A stretch of DNA of 49,483 bases from assembly GCF_024808255.1 (NCBI RefSeq), contig NZ_JANTYS010000037.1, positions 1 through 49,483 of the forward strand, written 5' to 3'. Made by a program: the position numbers and the translations under genes. How positions within the stretch are numbered: the stretch's first letter is position 1; each line of letters begins with the position of its first letter. The notes under the pieces were generated by a model that worked only from the letters and a program-made list of their open reading frames with translations, ran no database searches and was not told the origin of the DNA. Shown here piece by piece: positions 34,268 to 43,954 of this stretch. The DNA comes from Mucilaginibacter dorajii (GTDB lineage: Bacteria > Bacteroidota > Bacteroidia > Sphingobacteriales > Sphingobacteriaceae).

Positions 34268-34347
34268 TAATGTAAAACATTTTCAAGAAAAAAACTTTAT
34301 CAATTATAAATCATTGATCCTATTAGTTAAATATTCTGAAAACGTAA

Positions 34348-35211
34348 ATGGGATATATGAAAAAATGGTGCAGGCTTGCCCGAGTACTATCACTGCATTT
34401 TATATGGAATAAGAGGGCGTTGTCAAATTTGAAACAACACCGGGCGCTGGTGCAGATATTAAAAAGAGCTGCGCCGCCTGGTAGGCCAGTTTTCAAAACT
34501 TCTGTGATGTATCTTTTTTCGTACCTGTCGGGGGCTATTACCACACGCCATAAACGTAAGATACTTGCACACCACTATGGTTTTTTACGAAAGGTTTTTA
34601 TCGGGGAGCAATTAAGTCAATTGTATAACGGCGGTATTGTTTTTTATGCAGAACAACATGAGCAAAACCAGTATAGGGTGATACTTGCGCCAAGTGAAGC
34701 GCTTGAATTTGAGGGCTCGTTGTCCCTGGTATTTGAAATGAATAAACAAAAAGTAGCATCCTTGTTATTTTCATTTGCCCCTGGCGATGTTTTTGATCTT
34801 GAAGATGAGAACATCGTTTTTATATCCTGTTTGCAGCGCGTTGGTAACCAGGTCGAAAACGCATACGCCGCCACAAAATACTTTAGTGATAATAATATGG
34901 CCACTATTTTACTGAAAGTATTGGAGGCCGCAGCAGTTGATTTTGGCATAACCAAAGCAATTTGCGTTGGCTGCGATAACCAGCTTACAGCTAAATTAAC
35001 CAACGAGCACGAGCGATATTACGCTATCTATGATCAGTTTTGGCTTAACAGCAGCGGGGTAAAACGCCATGGCGATTATTTGATTGAGCTACCTATGGTG
35101 CAAAAGCCTATCCTTTTAATTAAGCAAACCCACCGCAACCGCACCCTCAAAAAAAGGCAGCGGCTTCGCGATATTTTTGAGGCGGTACAGCGCAATTTGT
35201 TAAAAGTTTAA
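34348..35211 (+). CDS. DUF535 (VirK/YbjX family) protein
   Basis: A 287-residue protein that fits PF04393 (VirK/YbjX). The N-terminal HYGFLRKVF region, YRVILAPSEALEFEGSLSL, a DVFDLEDENIVFISCLQR core and the end YAIYDQFWLNSSG followed by KQTHRNRTLKKRQRL are the conserved blocks. Its role is unknown; in enteric bacteria VirK and YbjX influence surface proteins and antimicrobial peptide resistance. No signal peptide. Two ATG codons (34348 and 34357) are possible starts. Monocistronic, with a perfect palindrome upstream. Confidence 0.8.
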   Translation: MGYMKKWCRLARVLSLHFIWNKRALSNLKQHRALVQILKRAAPPGRPVFKTSVMYLFSYLSGAITTRHKRKILAHHYGFLRKVFIGEQLSQLYNGGIVFYAEQHEQNQYRVILAPSEALEFEGSLSLVFEMNKQKVASLLFSFAPGDVFDLEDENIVFISCLQRVGNQVENAYAATKYFSDNNMATILLKVLEAAAVDFGITKAICVGCDNQLTAKLTNEHERYYAIYDQFWLNSSGVKRHGDYLIELPMVQKPILLIKQTHRNRTLKKRQRLRDIFEAVQRNLLKV

Positions 35212-36159
35212 AAATAACTAAGGTCACGGTTGTAGTTATCCGCTCAGTAGTCATGTCATTGCGAGTATCGATCAAGGATAAACCTGAAAAAAATAGTGAT
35301 GACATCGTTAACGCGCTTGTGTAGAGACGCAACATTTTGCGTCTCCCGCGTGCAAATGCAACACGCAAATTTAAAATCTCACAAATCCACTCTGTATAGC
35401 GGGAGACGCAAAATATTGCGTCTCTACAAAAAAAACATATTTGATAATCAACAACTTGCGTGGACGTCATTATAAGTAACCATCAGGCGCACCTGAAAAA
35501 AAAATGATGAGGTTATTTATTGAATCGTCATTGCGAGGAACGAAGCAATCCCCAATAGGCAGGTGCGCTTGCAGATCCGCTCTGTAAGTAGGGGATTGCT
35601 TCGTCGTTCCTCCTCGCAATGACGGTTTTTTATATATCGATGATCAATGACTTACAATTACGTCATTGCGAGTAACCATCAGGCGCAACTGAAAAAAATA
35701 GTGATGACATCGTTAACGCGCTTGTGTAGAGACGCAAAAGATTACCTCTCTACAAAAATATATTTGATAATCAATAACTTACAATCACGTCATTATAAGA
35801 TACGAAGCAATCGCACGCATGCAAACCCGCTCTGTATGGTTCGCGATTGCTTCGTACCTACCCATAACAAGTTATAAAAAAGGAAGTCATCCTGAACTTG
35901 TTTCAGGGCCTCACAACACGGGTTTTCCGCATGAAGTATACTTAGCATTGGGGTGCTGAAACAAGTTAAGCATGATAGTGGGGGTAAAGGTGATTGTCAT
36001 TTCCACCTTCACAGTCCGCGGGATTTTATAACTCGCAATTACATAGCTGTATAGTGTCATTCCAGCTTCAGAATTCCGCGAAATTTTACAACTCTGCATA
36101 ACGTCAAGCAAGCATCTCGCATCTGGCCCCCCGCACCCCGACCCTCACACCTCAAAGTC
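35212..36159. repeat. Composite repeat field with nested palindromes
   Basis: Three tandem units start at 35252, 35468 and 35661, each opening GTCATT...AAC(C)ATCA(GGCGCA)...CTGAAAAAAA and closing with TTTGATAATCAA or GATCAATGACTTAC. In units 1 and 3 the middle is a GTAGAGACGC palindrome (35320-35428, and a 30-base short form near 35726). In unit 2 it is a GCAATCCCC palindrome (35526-35624). A further GCAATCGC hairpin lies at 35797-35862, then composite repeat copy 2 (35863-36045) and one more CCTTCA...TTTTACAAC unit to 36100. No protein gene is supported here. Confidence 0.7.
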
Positions 36160-38409
36160 CTATACCTTCGCCAGGTACCAGCTTTCCAGCTTACCCACCA
36201 GGTCATCTATTTTGATGGGTTTGCCAATATAATCATCCATGCCGGCGGCAAGGCATTCTTCGCGGTCGCCTTTGAGGGTGTTGGCCGTAAGGGCAATAAT
36301 TACGGGTTGTTTAATGTTGCGCGCCCTAATCAGTTGGGTGGCTTCAATCCCATCCATCACGGGCATTTGCATATCCATCAGGATAAGATCATATGAGTTT
36401 TGTAAAGTTAGTTTTACGGCCTCGCTGCCATCGGCTGCAATGGCCGCCTGGTAACCCATTTTCATCAGCATATGCAATATTACTTTTTGGTTTATCACGT
36501 TATCCTCGGCCACCAAAATATTCATCGGATATTTATGGCTAAACTCAACGGGAATTTTGTGTTGGGTGGTACCCGCGCCGGCTTCCGGCCGGGGTTGCAG
36601 GCTGTGCAAAATGTATTTGCTTAAAGCATGTTGTTTAATGGGCTTGGTAAGTATAAAGCTAAAAATATTGTGCTTTTTGTTCTTTTTTTCGTCGCCAATG
36701 GAGCTTAACAAAATAATAGGTAAACCGGGATACATCGCCTTAATCTGCTGTGATAGCGTTACACCATCCATGTTTGGCATTTGCGCATCGGTGATCACCA
36801 GGTCAAAGTCGGCATTATCCTTAAGCAATATCAGGGCTTCATCGCCCGACGATACCGTTTCGGGTTTCAGCTTCCAGTTTTGAAGCTGAATTTCCAGGAT
36901 ATGGCGGTTAGTTAAGTTATCATCTACCACTAAAATACGTTTACCCTCCTGTGTGGTCATATCGTACTCCCTATAAGGCTGCAATTTTTTAACCCCAACG
37001 CTGGTAGCCATGGTAAACGAAAAAACCGATCCGCTGCCGCTCACGCTGCTTACGTTTATCCGGCCGCCCATCAGGGTAACCAGTTTCTCTGATATCACCA
37101 GCCCCAATCCCGTACCGCCATATTTGCGGGTGGTTGATGAATCAACCTGGCTAAAGGCTTTAAACAGACGTTCTTTTTTCTCTTCGGGAATGCCAATGCC
37201 GGTATCGCGGATCTCGAAATTCAATATGAGGTTTTCAGGATCGGTATCATCCAGCAGGTTTACAAATATCATTACCTCGCCCTGAAAAGTAAACTTTACG
37301 GCGTTGCCCGCTAAGTTGGTAAGTACCTGCTGCAGGCGCACCTTATCGCCAACTAACTGGGGCGGAACTCCTTCTTCAATAAAATAACCAATTTCAATAC
37401 CCGTTTGGGCTACGCGGGTGCTAAATATATCCAGTACCTCCTCAATAGCAAGCCGCAAATGAAAATCCTCATGCTCCAGTTCCATACCACCTGCTTCTAT
37501 CTTCGAAAAATCCAGAATGTTGTTAATTACTGTTAACAAGCTTTCACCGCAATTGGTAATGGTTTCGGTATACATGCGCTGCTGATCTGACAAGGCAGTT
37601 TCGGCCAGCAGGGTCGACATGCCGATAACCCCGTTCATCGGCGTGCGTATTTCGTGGCTCATGGTAGCAAGGAACACGCTCTTGGCCTGGTTAGCTTCCT
37701 CGGCTTCGCGGCGTGACCCATCCAGCTGTTGGTTAAACTCAATAAGCTCCCGGTTAAGCCTTTGCAGTTTTTCCTGGTTCTCTTTGCGCTCCTGGCTCAG
37801 CATGGCTTCCTGCTGCAGCTCTTTCATTTGAATGGTTTGCGCCACCTGCCTTTCGCTTGCCCGGTTAAGCTGAAAGCTCCACAAACCGCACACAAAAAAT
37901 ATAACGGTTGTTAACAAAATATGGATCACAAACGTTTGCAAATCAAAGTAGTTGAGCTGCGTGAAAAAAATACCGCCAACACCCGAGTTTTGCAGGTAGG
38001 CAAACAAGGCATGGTGTATGCCCACCACAATAAGCATGGGGAGCTGTAGTTTCCAGTTTTGATAGGTTATTAAAAGGGCGCTACCTATAAACGCGAAAAA
38101 ATGCATCTCAAACATGCCATGCATCTCATAAATAAACTGCGCCATAAACACCGCCATTACCCCGCTCAAAACGTATTGGTACAGGTTTGACCGGGGTAGT
38201 AAAAACCGGGTTGAGTAATAGGCCAGCAAGGCCAAACTGCTAATGCTGATGGCAATAAACCAGGTGTCATAAAAGCCGGCCAGCAGCAAGCCAACTATAA
38301 AATAGCCACCCATAAAAAAGTCCATCAATCTATCAGATCGTTTTTTTACTTCGGCTTTTAAGGTGTTACTGTAAAGTTGGTATTCAATAGCGGCGTTTTC
38401 CATGAACAT
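36160..38409 (-). CDS. Hybrid sensor histidine kinase with two receiver domains
   Basis: A 749-residue membrane sensor. Residues 30-185 hold six hydrophobic helices with EMHFFAFIG (His 103) and GIHHALFAYLQ (His 132-133), a His pattern found in membrane sensor modules of some cyclases and chemoreceptors. A coiled coil spans 190-240, then HisKA with H252 (SHEIRTPMNG), ATPase boxes NLAGNAVKF, DTGIGIP and GGTGLGL, receiver 1 with D541 and receiver 2 with D679 (LMDMQMP). There is no output DNA-binding domain, so it signals by phosphotransfer or protein contact. It follows the thioredoxin-like gene by 11 bases, in one operon. Confidence 0.92.
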   Translation of the reverse strand: MFMENAAIEYQLYSNTLKAEVKKRSDRLMDFFMGGYFIVGLLLAGFYDTWFIAISISSLALLAYYSTRFLLPRSNLYQYVLSGVMAVFMAQFIYEMHGMFEMHFFAFIGSALLITYQNWKLQLPMLIVVGIHHALFAYLQNSGVGGIFFTQLNYFDLQTFVIHILLTTVIFFVCGLWSFQLNRASERQVAQTIQMKELQQEAMLSQERKENQEKLQRLNRELIEFNQQLDGSRREAEEANQAKSVFLATMSHEIRTPMNGVIGMSTLLAETALSDQQRMYTETITNCGESLLTVINNILDFSKIEAGGMELEHEDFHLRLAIEEVLDIFSTRVAQTGIEIGYFIEEGVPPQLVGDKVRLQQVLTNLAGNAVKFTFQGEVMIFVNLLDDTDPENLILNFEIRDTGIGIPEEKKERLFKAFSQVDSSTTRKYGGTGLGLVISEKLVTLMGGRINVSSVSGSGSVFSFTMATSVGVKKLQPYREYDMTTQEGKRILVVDDNLTNRHILEIQLQNWKLKPETVSSGDEALILLKDNADFDLVITDAQMPNMDGVTLSQQIKAMYPGLPIILLSSIGDEKKNKKHNIFSFILTKPIKQHALSKYILHSLQPRPEAGAGTTQHKIPVEFSHKYPMNILVAEDNVINQKVILHMLMKMGYQAAIAADGSEAVKLTLQNSYDLILMDMQMPVMDGIEATQLIRARNIKQPVIIALTANTLKGDREECLAAGMDDYIGKPIKIDDLVGKLESWYLAKV

Positions 38410-38420
38410 TAAAGGTTGGT

Positions 38421-39017
38421 TTATTTTTTGCAGCCTGGCAGGCTGCAGCCGTAGGCCTTTAAAGCCAAGGGGTTAAATGCAATAGGTTGACTGTTTTGCA
38501 GCAAGGCAGTTAAAGCCATACGGGCGTACTCGGTTTTGGCATTGGTGCAATAGCGGCTGCTGTTATAATTGCCCCTGTAATACAGGTTGCCGCCGGTATT
38601 TAACAATACGGCCTGCGGCGTTGAATATACCCCGCATTTAACAGCCAGGGTCGCATCAATAACCACGGGTACATCAATATTAAACTTTTGCTTAACCTGC
38701 GCCGCGGTATAATACTTATCGGTCATCAATATTACCGCGAAGTTGGCCTGGTTGCCGTACTCCTTTACCAACGTTTTAAAGTGGGCGATATTAAACCGCG
38801 AACATGGGCAGTCGGGATTAAAAAAATGCAGGAATACCGGTTTATGGTTGCTAAACTTTAATTGCGATGGGATATCAATATGTTTACCATTGGCTACCGA
38901 CTGGTAATTGGCAGGTACCGGTGTTGGCAGGCTGTAAACATAATCGTTATACCAAAAAATGCCGCCAATAGCCATGCATAAAATACACAACCATCCAATA
39001 ACCAGTGCTTTTTTCAT
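38421..39017 (-). CDS. Membrane-anchored thioredoxin-like protein (CPC motif)
   Basis: A 198-residue protein with an N-terminal membrane helix (5-28) and a periplasmic thioredoxin-like domain: PVFLHFFNPDCPCSRFN with C70-P-C72, then VPVVIDATLAVKCGVYSTPQAVLL with the cis-Pro loop. The C-terminus carries two more Cys (YGCSLPGC). The one-residue CPC spacing differs from the CxxC of thioredoxin and suggests thiol or metal handling rather than classic disulfide exchange. It is first in an operon with the hybrid kinase, so it may report redox or metal state to it (inference). Confidence 0.75.
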   Translation of the reverse strand: MKKALVIGWLCILCMAIGGIFWYNDYVYSLPTPVPANYQSVANGKHIDIPSQLKFSNHKPVFLHFFNPDCPCSRFNIAHFKTLVKEYGNQANFAVILMTDKYYTAAQVKQKFNIDVPVVIDATLAVKCGVYSTPQAVLLNTGGNLYYRGNYNSSRYCTNAKTEYARMALTALLQNSQPIAFNPLALKAYGCSLPGCKK

Positions 39018-39645
39018 TTGATAATAAAGTGTTGCCTTTTAAGCTAAAGGCATGAAAATTTAAAGATACCTATTTGGCATCGTTAAACAATAAGTAGGCG
39101 TACGTTTACTTTGTTCAACTAACCAAATTAATATTCCGCAGCCGCGAATGGGCTTGTTTACGTATAAAATGAGGCATTGTTTCGATGCCTGGATTAATTG
39201 TTAAAGCTACACGTTGTGGGTTTACTTTAATAAGGACTTTTAGACTGCGGGATTTTAGGATTTTTGGACAAAGGAGTGAGGACTTTGGCTGGGAAGTTGA
39301 CGCGCATATGAAGCTCTACGACAGGTTGTGCAGATGCCAGACTTGTTATGTTAGGCAAGGAGTAACTTCCCTTGGGATGGTTATTGCGAGTTTTAAAATC
39401 CGCGGACTGTGAAGGTGGAAATGAAAAAGCAACTTTAAACCCAATGTCATGCCCGAACTTGTTTGGCACCCCACTCACTAAGTATACATCATGGGGAAAA
39501 TCTGTCCTGTGGGGTACTGAAACAGGTTCAGCATGAATGGGTAGGTAGGAAGCAATCCCCAACTTACAGAGTCATCATAAAGGCTTCTCGAAGCATTGTG
39601 TTATAATCGACAATATCGGCTCGCTCAATCGCCGTTTGTAGCCGC
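39018..39645. repeat. Gene-free stretch with inverted composite repeat copy 3
   Basis: After a plain AT-rich part (39018-39230), the sequence holds a GACAGGTTGTGCAGATGCCA relative of the TTACGAAG repeat (near 39319). Copy 3 of the composite repeat lies in reverse orientation (39384-39548), and part of the GCAATCCCC palindrome follows (39549-39571). The open frames here are repeat-derived and are not called. Confidence 0.6.
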
Positions 39646-39838
39646 AAAGTAACCAAACGGCTGTCAGCAGAAATGCTTCTTTGCGCGCAAGGCCTGTGCC
39701 CCGCAAACCGGCCAAAACCTGGGCCGGAATTATTTTGCCCTCGCCTTCATTATCTCCCGCCGCAAAAACTTCCTATGCCCTGCAACCGCACAACCCCGCA
39801 TTGTTTTGGCCGGTTTCGCCCAAAGCTGCTCTGCTGAC
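39646..39838 (+). repeat. Left arm of a 195-bp inverted repeat flanking the tail-fibre-like gene
   Basis: Runs from AAAGTAACCAAA (39646) through TCAGCAGAAATGCTTCTTTG, CCAAAACCTGGGC, GGAATTATTTTGCCCTC, CAAAAACTTCCTATGCCCTG and CCCGCATTGTTTTGGCCG to CTGCTGAC (39838). The same blocks in the same order occur on the opposite strand at 44205-44399. By eye the arms agree at well over 80 percent of positions. Confidence 0.85.
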
Positions 39839-40123
39839 GGAGAAACAAAAAGATAGCGTAAGGGAAAAAGCAATTCGTTTCAACACTTGATTCTTTTCCA
39901 TAGCGATGCCTAATGCCCGGTATACTAAGTGCACAAGGCATTAGACTCGTGACCTTGTATCCGTTTCCATCCATTGCAAGGGATTTTTAGTTTAAACCCT
40001 TTAACGCAAGTTTTGTGTAGGGGCATAAATGGGGATGAAAAAAATCCCTGCTTTGAATGTTTGTTAGTTGTTACGCTGCCGCAGAACCGGACATATGGCC
40101 TTAATTGATACTGTTATTTATCT
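39839..40123. other. Interval between left repeat arm and tail-fibre-like gene
   Basis: About 285 bases without a supported gene, promoter box or strong hairpin. It lies past the stop of the minus-strand tail-fibre-like gene and should hold its transcript end, but no clear terminator was found. Confidence 0.3.
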
Positions 40124-43100
40124 CTAAACAATGGTCAAAGTCCCGGTGTTGCTAACTATAACAAAATCGCTGTTAGCAACGATACATTCTAATGTGACTG
40201 TATCATATTGAGATTGTGAAGCGATAGAGCCGGAAGTGCCTGTTGTTGTGCTTGTTGCCCCATGAATAGTTTGTCCTGAATTTTGGGCTACCTTCCAACC
40301 GCCAACACCTTTGCCTCTAATATGTAGCTGTTGTCCCAATGTGGCTGCTGTAGGAAGTGTGATTACAACTAAACCGGCATTATTAGCAATATACTTTGTA
40401 TCAACTGATGCAGCTTGTGAAGTCGTTATTATCTCCACAACAGGTGTAATTAAGGTTTGCCAGGTTGTTCCATTATAGTACGATGGGGTATGAAGGGTGC
40501 TATCATATACCTGCAGCCCATCGATAGGGCTTACAATTGCGAGTTTTTGCCCTGTCGTCATTACAGGCATAGGGACAGTCCCTTGTGTTGTACTTACAAT
40601 TTGTACTTTAGCCGAAGCTGCCAAAGCTATTGTACCTATGCCAACCGGACCATTTGGAAATGCAACGTAGTTAATGGATGTACCGCTTCTTCCTACTTGT
40701 ATCCAAGTGGTAGCCGCACTATTAACGTCATTTACAGCCCGCAACCTAAAAACATTTCCAGCGTTAATAATATCCCAAAGTTTTTCGTCAGTTCCTCCGG
40801 TTGTTTGTTCCCAAAATTGTTGTCCGCCATTACGTGATAGAGCCAGAGAGCCTGTTGTTGGATTAGTTACGGATGTACCCACGTTAATTTGCCCGGAACT
40901 GGTTATGTTACTTGGCGTGATAGCTCCCAAGACAACTGTCGGCGTTGGTATGGTTTTTCTGTTTGCCCAGGTTATAGCTACGCCGTTAACCGTGTTATCT
41001 GCCAGGCTGGTAACTGATGAATTGGTAACAATTACCCAGCCTGCTGGTATAGCTATGAGCGTAACAAAACCTCCATTTGTATTTAATACGAAAGGACTTG
41101 TTGAATTGTTGATCTTCTCTCCCGCAAATGGCGTTATTGTTATGTTATTAAAAGCAGCATTATATGTCTCGTCAATTACAATCAGCGTATACCCGTAGTT
41201 GGTTTTAGATCTGGTTATTCCAGCCTCTACGCTTGGTAAGGCTATGCCTACAGCCCCGCTTATTGTATTAACTCCTAAATATTCCTCTGCCAGGCTTACG
41301 GTATAATTAGAATTAATGCTCACCCTGTTTTTAACCTGGCTTGCTGCACTTAACGCGATTAGTTTTGAATGCTTAACATTTGAAAATATAACATTTTTAA
41401 ATGTTGCTAAAGTCGGATCTATGTTCCAGGGTTTATAATTATCATTGTTTGTAGCATTGTCATAAACTAAATCTGTAAAATCAGGATTACTTATTAATAA
41501 CCTGCCAAAAAGAGGGGCAGAACTAAACACTATACCTGCCGGAGATGCAGAACCTACACTTGATGAGAATTTGTACCCATCAATAACTCCTGATATATTA
41601 GGGTTACCATTTGATCCTAATACTAAACCTACTGATTGGATCCCTCCAGAACTTCCCGTAAAAGTGGTCAATAAATTATTCTTAATATTAATATTTGTCC
41701 AATCTAAATGCCAGTTTCCTTTTTCTAAGAATATATCCCAATATCTTGTGTAGCCCCAATTATCTAAAATGCCATCGACAATAATATTAACATTTCGCAT
41801 ATTAACATTGGATGCGGGTAATTGGGCTATTATGGTGGCATTTATGCTGTTTGATATATATATAGCTGAACTATACGAACTAACTGACGCAGCTTCCTGG
41901 TTGATTCCTTTTATATTACAGTCAAAGCCATTTATATTTATGTCAGGATTACCTAAAGAAAAAAACGCCTCTCCTGTACCTAAGTTATTACTATTTAACC
42001 TTGTATAAGTGCAATTTTCAATATCTACCGGAGGTAATGGATACAAGCCAGACAGAGCTGTAACAATGGAAAAACCTCTTGATAGATTTCCCGGGACATT
42101 ATTTATGTAACTGCAGGCAATGAGCTTAGTTTTTTGTTTACTTAACTCAATAAATGTAACTATTGCACCTGATGCATGCGCTAACGCAGCGGTTGAATTA
42201 CAGCCTCTAACTAAATTTAAAATAGTTGAACCTGTATAATTATAATAAATTAATTCATTATCTATAGTTAAGAAACCATTACTTTCAACATTTGGGAAGG
42301 CCGCCAACGTCATTGTCATATCAGTACTTGACACGGAAGCTGTTATAGTTGTTGTTATAGGAGCGAACATAACGGCTGCGCCAGAGGAATGATTCGCCGA
42401 AGCAGTTCCATTACAGCCTCTAATTATATTCAAATTAAGAGAATCAGTATAGTCATAATAAATTAACTCACTATCTATTGTTAATAAACCGCTGCTTCCC
42501 ACATCAGGAAAACTTGCTATAGTTAGAATGGTATCTGTACTTAATATGGAAGTGGTTAAAGTTGTTGTAATAGGGGTTGGAATGGTAGATATTTTATTGT
42601 AGTTCACTAAATAATACCCGGCGGTGCAAGCATTTGATATACTACAATCAATAATTTTGCCATTGGCCAAACTATCAATTTCAATACCTACATCTCCGCT
42701 ATTATGTCCCGTACACCGTTCTATCAATACAGTGTTTCCATATGCGTTGTTACCTATTTGGAAATTTGCACTTCCTGCTGCTACTGTATAATTTGTCAAT
42801 GTATTATGATAACAATCTCTAAAAGTTACATTATCAATATAGTAATGACTTATTCCGGTCGAGCTTGCATCGGTAATTACTATGCCAGTACTTCCACCAT
42901 ATACCCTAACCCGCTCAATTAAAATGTTGGTAGCAAATACAACGCCGTCATACCCGCCAGAAATCCCAATATCACCAGGGGTGCCAGAATTGATCCTGAT
43001 TCCCTGCCTTCCTGTTTGTGTTTTTGCATATGGCATAACGGGTATTTCCCCTGGCGGGAGGTTTAGCAGATCGATGTCTGTGATCCTTATATTATCTGTA

Positions 43101-43954
43101 TTGATATTATATTGGTAAGAGTTGAAATAGGTGCCAATAAGTACGTGCATGTTGCAAAAGCCTTTTATCAGATCTCCTACCGCCAGGGTTACTCCGGTTT
43201 CCAACATAAGCTGTAATACATTAGCAAATCCTATTTTTTTTTGATAATAACCAGTAATTGCTTTTGCTGTTCCCGTATTGGAGTAAGGATAAAAAACAAA
43301 CCCAGCCCCTACCATTCCGGCAGAACTATTAACGGTAACCTCATAATAAGAACCAACCAAGCCACCTACCGCAGTTACGGTAACTGTCGGACCCAGGGCA
43401 TTTCCATCTATGTTGTTTGCATCAACATCAAATTTTTCTAAGGCGATATTTTTATATGTATAAACGGTTGTAATATTGGGTGGAAGAGGTATATCAAATG
43501 CACGGGGAACGTTAGCACTGAGTTTTATCACAGAACTTTTGCCCTGACCTGAAATAACTATACCTTTTGCGTCAACCGGTAATTTAAGCGCCCCTATTAT
43601 TTGCGATGTGCTATTGAGCGGCGGTTTATTCAAATAAAAGACTCCTGTTGGTATTAATATTCTCCCATTTCCATTAACATAATTAATAGTGGCTTGAATT
43701 GCATCGTAACAATCTGTTACGCCATCTCCGATAGCTCCAAACCAGGTTATATTTATGGCTGGTTCTGTAAATATTCTTTTAAACCTGTATGGAGATGAAA
43801 CTACAACCGTTCCTGTGTTATCTGCTGAAAAGGTATCTGTGCTGTCATAATACCAGATTCCGGTCCCATAATCAGTAATTTCATAAATATCATTAACTTG
43901 AGGGGGGGCGGCGAAAGTTCGTAAGCCATTTAGGGTTGTAACTATGGTTGCCAT
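40124..43954 (-). CDS. Giant phage tail-fibre-like / pectate-lyase-type beta-helix protein
   Basis: A 1276-residue protein without a signal peptide. Residues 71-82 (WFGAIGDGVTDC) and IPTGVFYLNKPP start a right-handed beta-helix of the pectate lyase 3 type used in phage tail spikes. Residues 460-601 are two 71-residue repeats (ITTT...IRGCNGTA...HSSGA) of a kind common in virion proteins. The C-terminal third has fibre-type modules: SLALSRNGGQQFWEQ, DGLQVYDSTLHTPSYYNG and LHIRGKGVGGWKVAQNSG. A run of seven C lies in codons 16-18. The gene is more AT-rich than its flanks, stands alone, and is bracketed by inverted repeats. It may be a domesticated tail fibre, a surface adhesin, or cargo. Confidence 0.8.
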   Translation of the reverse strand: MATIVTTLNGLRTFAAPPQVNDIYEITDYGTGIWYYDSTDTFSADNTGTVVVSSPYRFKRIFTEPAINITWFGAIGDGVTDCYDAIQATINYVNGNGRILIPTGVFYLNKPPLNSTSQIIGALKLPVDAKGIVISGQGKSSVIKLSANVPRAFDIPLPPNITTVYTYKNIALEKFDVDANNIDGNALGPTVTVTAVGGLVGSYYEVTVNSSAGMVGAGFVFYPYSNTGTAKAITGYYQKKIGFANVLQLMLETGVTLAVGDLIKGFCNMHVLIGTYFNSYQYNINTDNIRITDIDLLNLPPGEIPVMPYAKTQTGRQGIRINSGTPGDIGISGGYDGVVFATNILIERVRVYGGSTGIVITDASSTGISHYYIDNVTFRDCYHNTLTNYTVAAGSANFQIGNNAYGNTVLIERCTGHNSGDVGIEIDSLANGKIIDCSISNACTAGYYLVNYNKISTIPTPITTTLTTSILSTDTILTIASFPDVGSSGLLTIDSELIYYDYTDSLNLNIIRGCNGTASANHSSGAAVMFAPITTTITASVSSTDMTMTLAAFPNVESNGFLTIDNELIYYNYTGSTILNLVRGCNSTAALAHASGAIVTFIELSKQKTKLIACSYINNVPGNLSRGFSIVTALSGLYPLPPVDIENCTYTRLNSNNLGTGEAFFSLGNPDININGFDCNIKGINQEAASVSSYSSAIYISNSINATIIAQLPASNVNMRNVNIIVDGILDNWGYTRYWDIFLEKGNWHLDWTNINIKNNLLTTFTGSSGGIQSVGLVLGSNGNPNISGVIDGYKFSSSVGSASPAGIVFSSAPLFGRLLISNPDFTDLVYDNATNNDNYKPWNIDPTLATFKNVIFSNVKHSKLIALSAASQVKNRVSINSNYTVSLAEEYLGVNTISGAVGIALPSVEAGITRSKTNYGYTLIVIDETYNAAFNNITITPFAGEKINNSTSPFVLNTNGGFVTLIAIPAGWVIVTNSSVTSLADNTVNGVAITWANRKTIPTPTVVLGAITPSNITSSGQINVGTSVTNPTTGSLALSRNGGQQFWEQTTGGTDEKLWDIINAGNVFRLRAVNDVNSAATTWIQVGRSGTSINYVAFPNGPVGIGTIALAASAKVQIVSTTQGTVPMPVMTTGQKLAIVSPIDGLQVYDSTLHTPSYYNGTTWQTLITPVVEIITTSQAASVDTKYIANNAGLVVITLPTAATLGQQLHIRGKGVGGWKVAQNSGQTIHGATSTTTGTSGSIASQSQYDTVTLECIVANSDFVIVSNTGTLTIV

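Noticed and set aside
35212..36159. Possible CRISPR array because of regular repeats
   Set aside because: Units are about 130-215 bases with palindromic contents, not 20-50 base repeats with unique spacers, and no cas gene is near.
39185..39562. 75- and 111-codon overlapping frames
   Set aside because: Most of both is repeat sequence shared with 29017 and 35863; codon pattern does not support coding.
39681..39890. 69-codon frame in the left inverted-repeat arm
   Set aside because: The same DNA in the right arm does not keep this frame intact as a gene; it is repeat sequence.
40124..43954. A complete prophage around the tail-fibre-like gene
   Set aside because: No integrase, terminase, portal, capsid or lysis gene is visible on either side; only repeats and cellular genes.
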